Of a DNA stretch of 44,310 nt, positions 43,914 through 44,310 are shown piece by piece. The notes beneath the pieces are model-generated. The model saw only the letters and a list, made by a program, of their open reading frames with translations, did not search any database and was not told the DNA's origin. The stretch comes from Bacteroidales bacterium (GTDB lineage: Bacteria > Bacteroidota > Bacteroidia > Bacteroidales > NBLH01), in the NCBI GenBank assembly GCA_016937695.1, contig JAFGWC010000137.1, positions 1-44,310 on the forward strand, read 5' to 3'. A program made the translations under genes and the position numbers. Numbering within the stretch: position 1 is the first letter of the stretch; each line of letters opens with the position of its first letter.

Positions 43914-44310
43914 ATGCAAACAAGTATTTCTAAAGGTATAATTTTTAGCTTTAAGCGATATTCTGTACACGATGGTCCGGGAATAAGACAAACTGTGTTT
44001 TTTAAAGGTTGTCCGTTAAATTGCTGGTGGTGTCATAATCCTGAAAGTCAGGATATTAAATCTGAAAAAGCTGTAAGAAAAAATATAGTTGATGGTTTTG
44101 AGTTTGTGCAATCTGAAACTCTTGGTAAAATTATGACCGTTAATGAACTTCTGGCAGAAATTAAAAAGGACGTAATTTTTTATGATGAATCGGGTGGTGG
44201 AGTTACTTTTTCTGGCGGAGAACCTTTATTGCAACACCAATTTTTATTAGAAGTTTTAAAAGAATGCAAAAAGCTTGATATTAATACAGCTGTTGATACT
44301 ACAGGATTTG
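43914..44310 (+). CDS. Glycyl-radical-enzyme activating protein (pyruvate formate-lyase activase-like), 3' end outside the window
   Basis: The first 132 codons are present. After GIIFSFKRYSVHDGPGIRQT comes the radical SAM cluster motif GCPLNCWWCHNPES with C33, C37 and C40 (CxxxCxxC), then GGGVTFSGGEPLLQ, the SAM-binding GGE motif. This opening is typical of activases that install the glycyl radical on pyruvate formate-lyase or a relative. No ferredoxin-like Cys cluster appears between the two motifs, unlike the two-cluster subgroup (TIGR02494-type), so it is nearer PflA. The target enzyme is presumably encoded next door, beyond the window edge. It implies anaerobic fermentation. Confidence 0.9.
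   Translation, partial: MQTSISKGIIFSFKRYSVHDGPGIRQTVFFKGCPLNCWWCHNPESQDIKSEKAVRKNIVDGFEFVQSETLGKIMTVNELLAEIKKDVIFYDESGGGVTFSGGEPLLQHQFLLEVLKECKKLDINTAVDTTGF

Noticed and set aside
1-44310. CRISPR array, tRNA/rRNA genes, insertion sequence or prophage
   Set aside because: No regularly spaced repeats of CRISPR length, no tRNA-like cloverleaf in any spacer examined and no transposase, integrase or phage structural gene was found.

Overview
The window comes from a strongly AT-rich member of the Bacteroidota, probably Bacteroidales-like. The evidence is the mix of families: PorE-type TPR/beta-propeller/OmpA proteins, YwqK-type MORN repeats, a GIN-domain lipoprotein, CreD, TPR-SpoIIE phosphatases, MqnA of the futalosine menaquinone route, and promoters resembling the Bacteroidota TTTG / TAnnTTTG pattern with no obvious Shine-Dalgarno sequences. 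It starts inside one gene and ends inside another. No rRNA, tRNA, CRISPR array, transposase or prophage gene was seen.

Region 1 (1-4754, + strand): the 3' part of a very large RecQ-like superfamily 2 helicase, a coiled-coil protein with a C-terminal membrane anchor, and a MazG-like nucleotide pyrophosphohydrolase. They are closely spaced and look like an accessory, possibly anti-phage operon. Region 2 (4824-14838): mostly housekeeping and envelope genes: purB, a glycosyltransferase pair, an MsbA-like ABC exporter, a TVP38/DedA membrane protein, rlmN, a MacB/FtsX-type permease and a cytidylate-kinase-like protein. Two intergenic stretches here carry short AT-rich repeats.

Region 3 (15335-32727, - strand): a long run of envelope and signalling genes. 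It holds a chemoreceptor-like protein without a sensor domain, a doubly frameshifted STAS/SpoIIAA-like gene, a YwqK-type repeat protein, three PorE-like paralogues with different peptidoglycan-anchor modules, penicillin-binding protein 1C preceded by a membrane-tethered HTH protein, and a radical SAM / GIN lipoprotein / PagL-like cluster. Region 4 (32946-36765, - strand): a glycosyltransferase fused to a sugar-transferase-like membrane module, then a strong terminator and two tandem secreted SUMF1-fold proteins. Region 5 (37022-43365, - strand): mqnA, then an apparent operon reading TPR-SpoIIE phosphatase, a ribosomal-L7/L12-domain membrane protein, CreD and an EI24/CysZ-like membrane protein. 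The window closes on the + strand with the start of a glycyl-radical-enzyme activase, which points to anaerobic metabolism.

The main theme is cell-envelope construction and its monitoring: peptidoglycan synthesis, outer-membrane anchoring, lipid A modification and export, and surface glycans. The most promising candidates for something new are the helicase/coiled-coil/MazG locus, the module-swapped PorE-like trio and the L7/L12-domain membrane protein next to a stress phosphatase and CreD.
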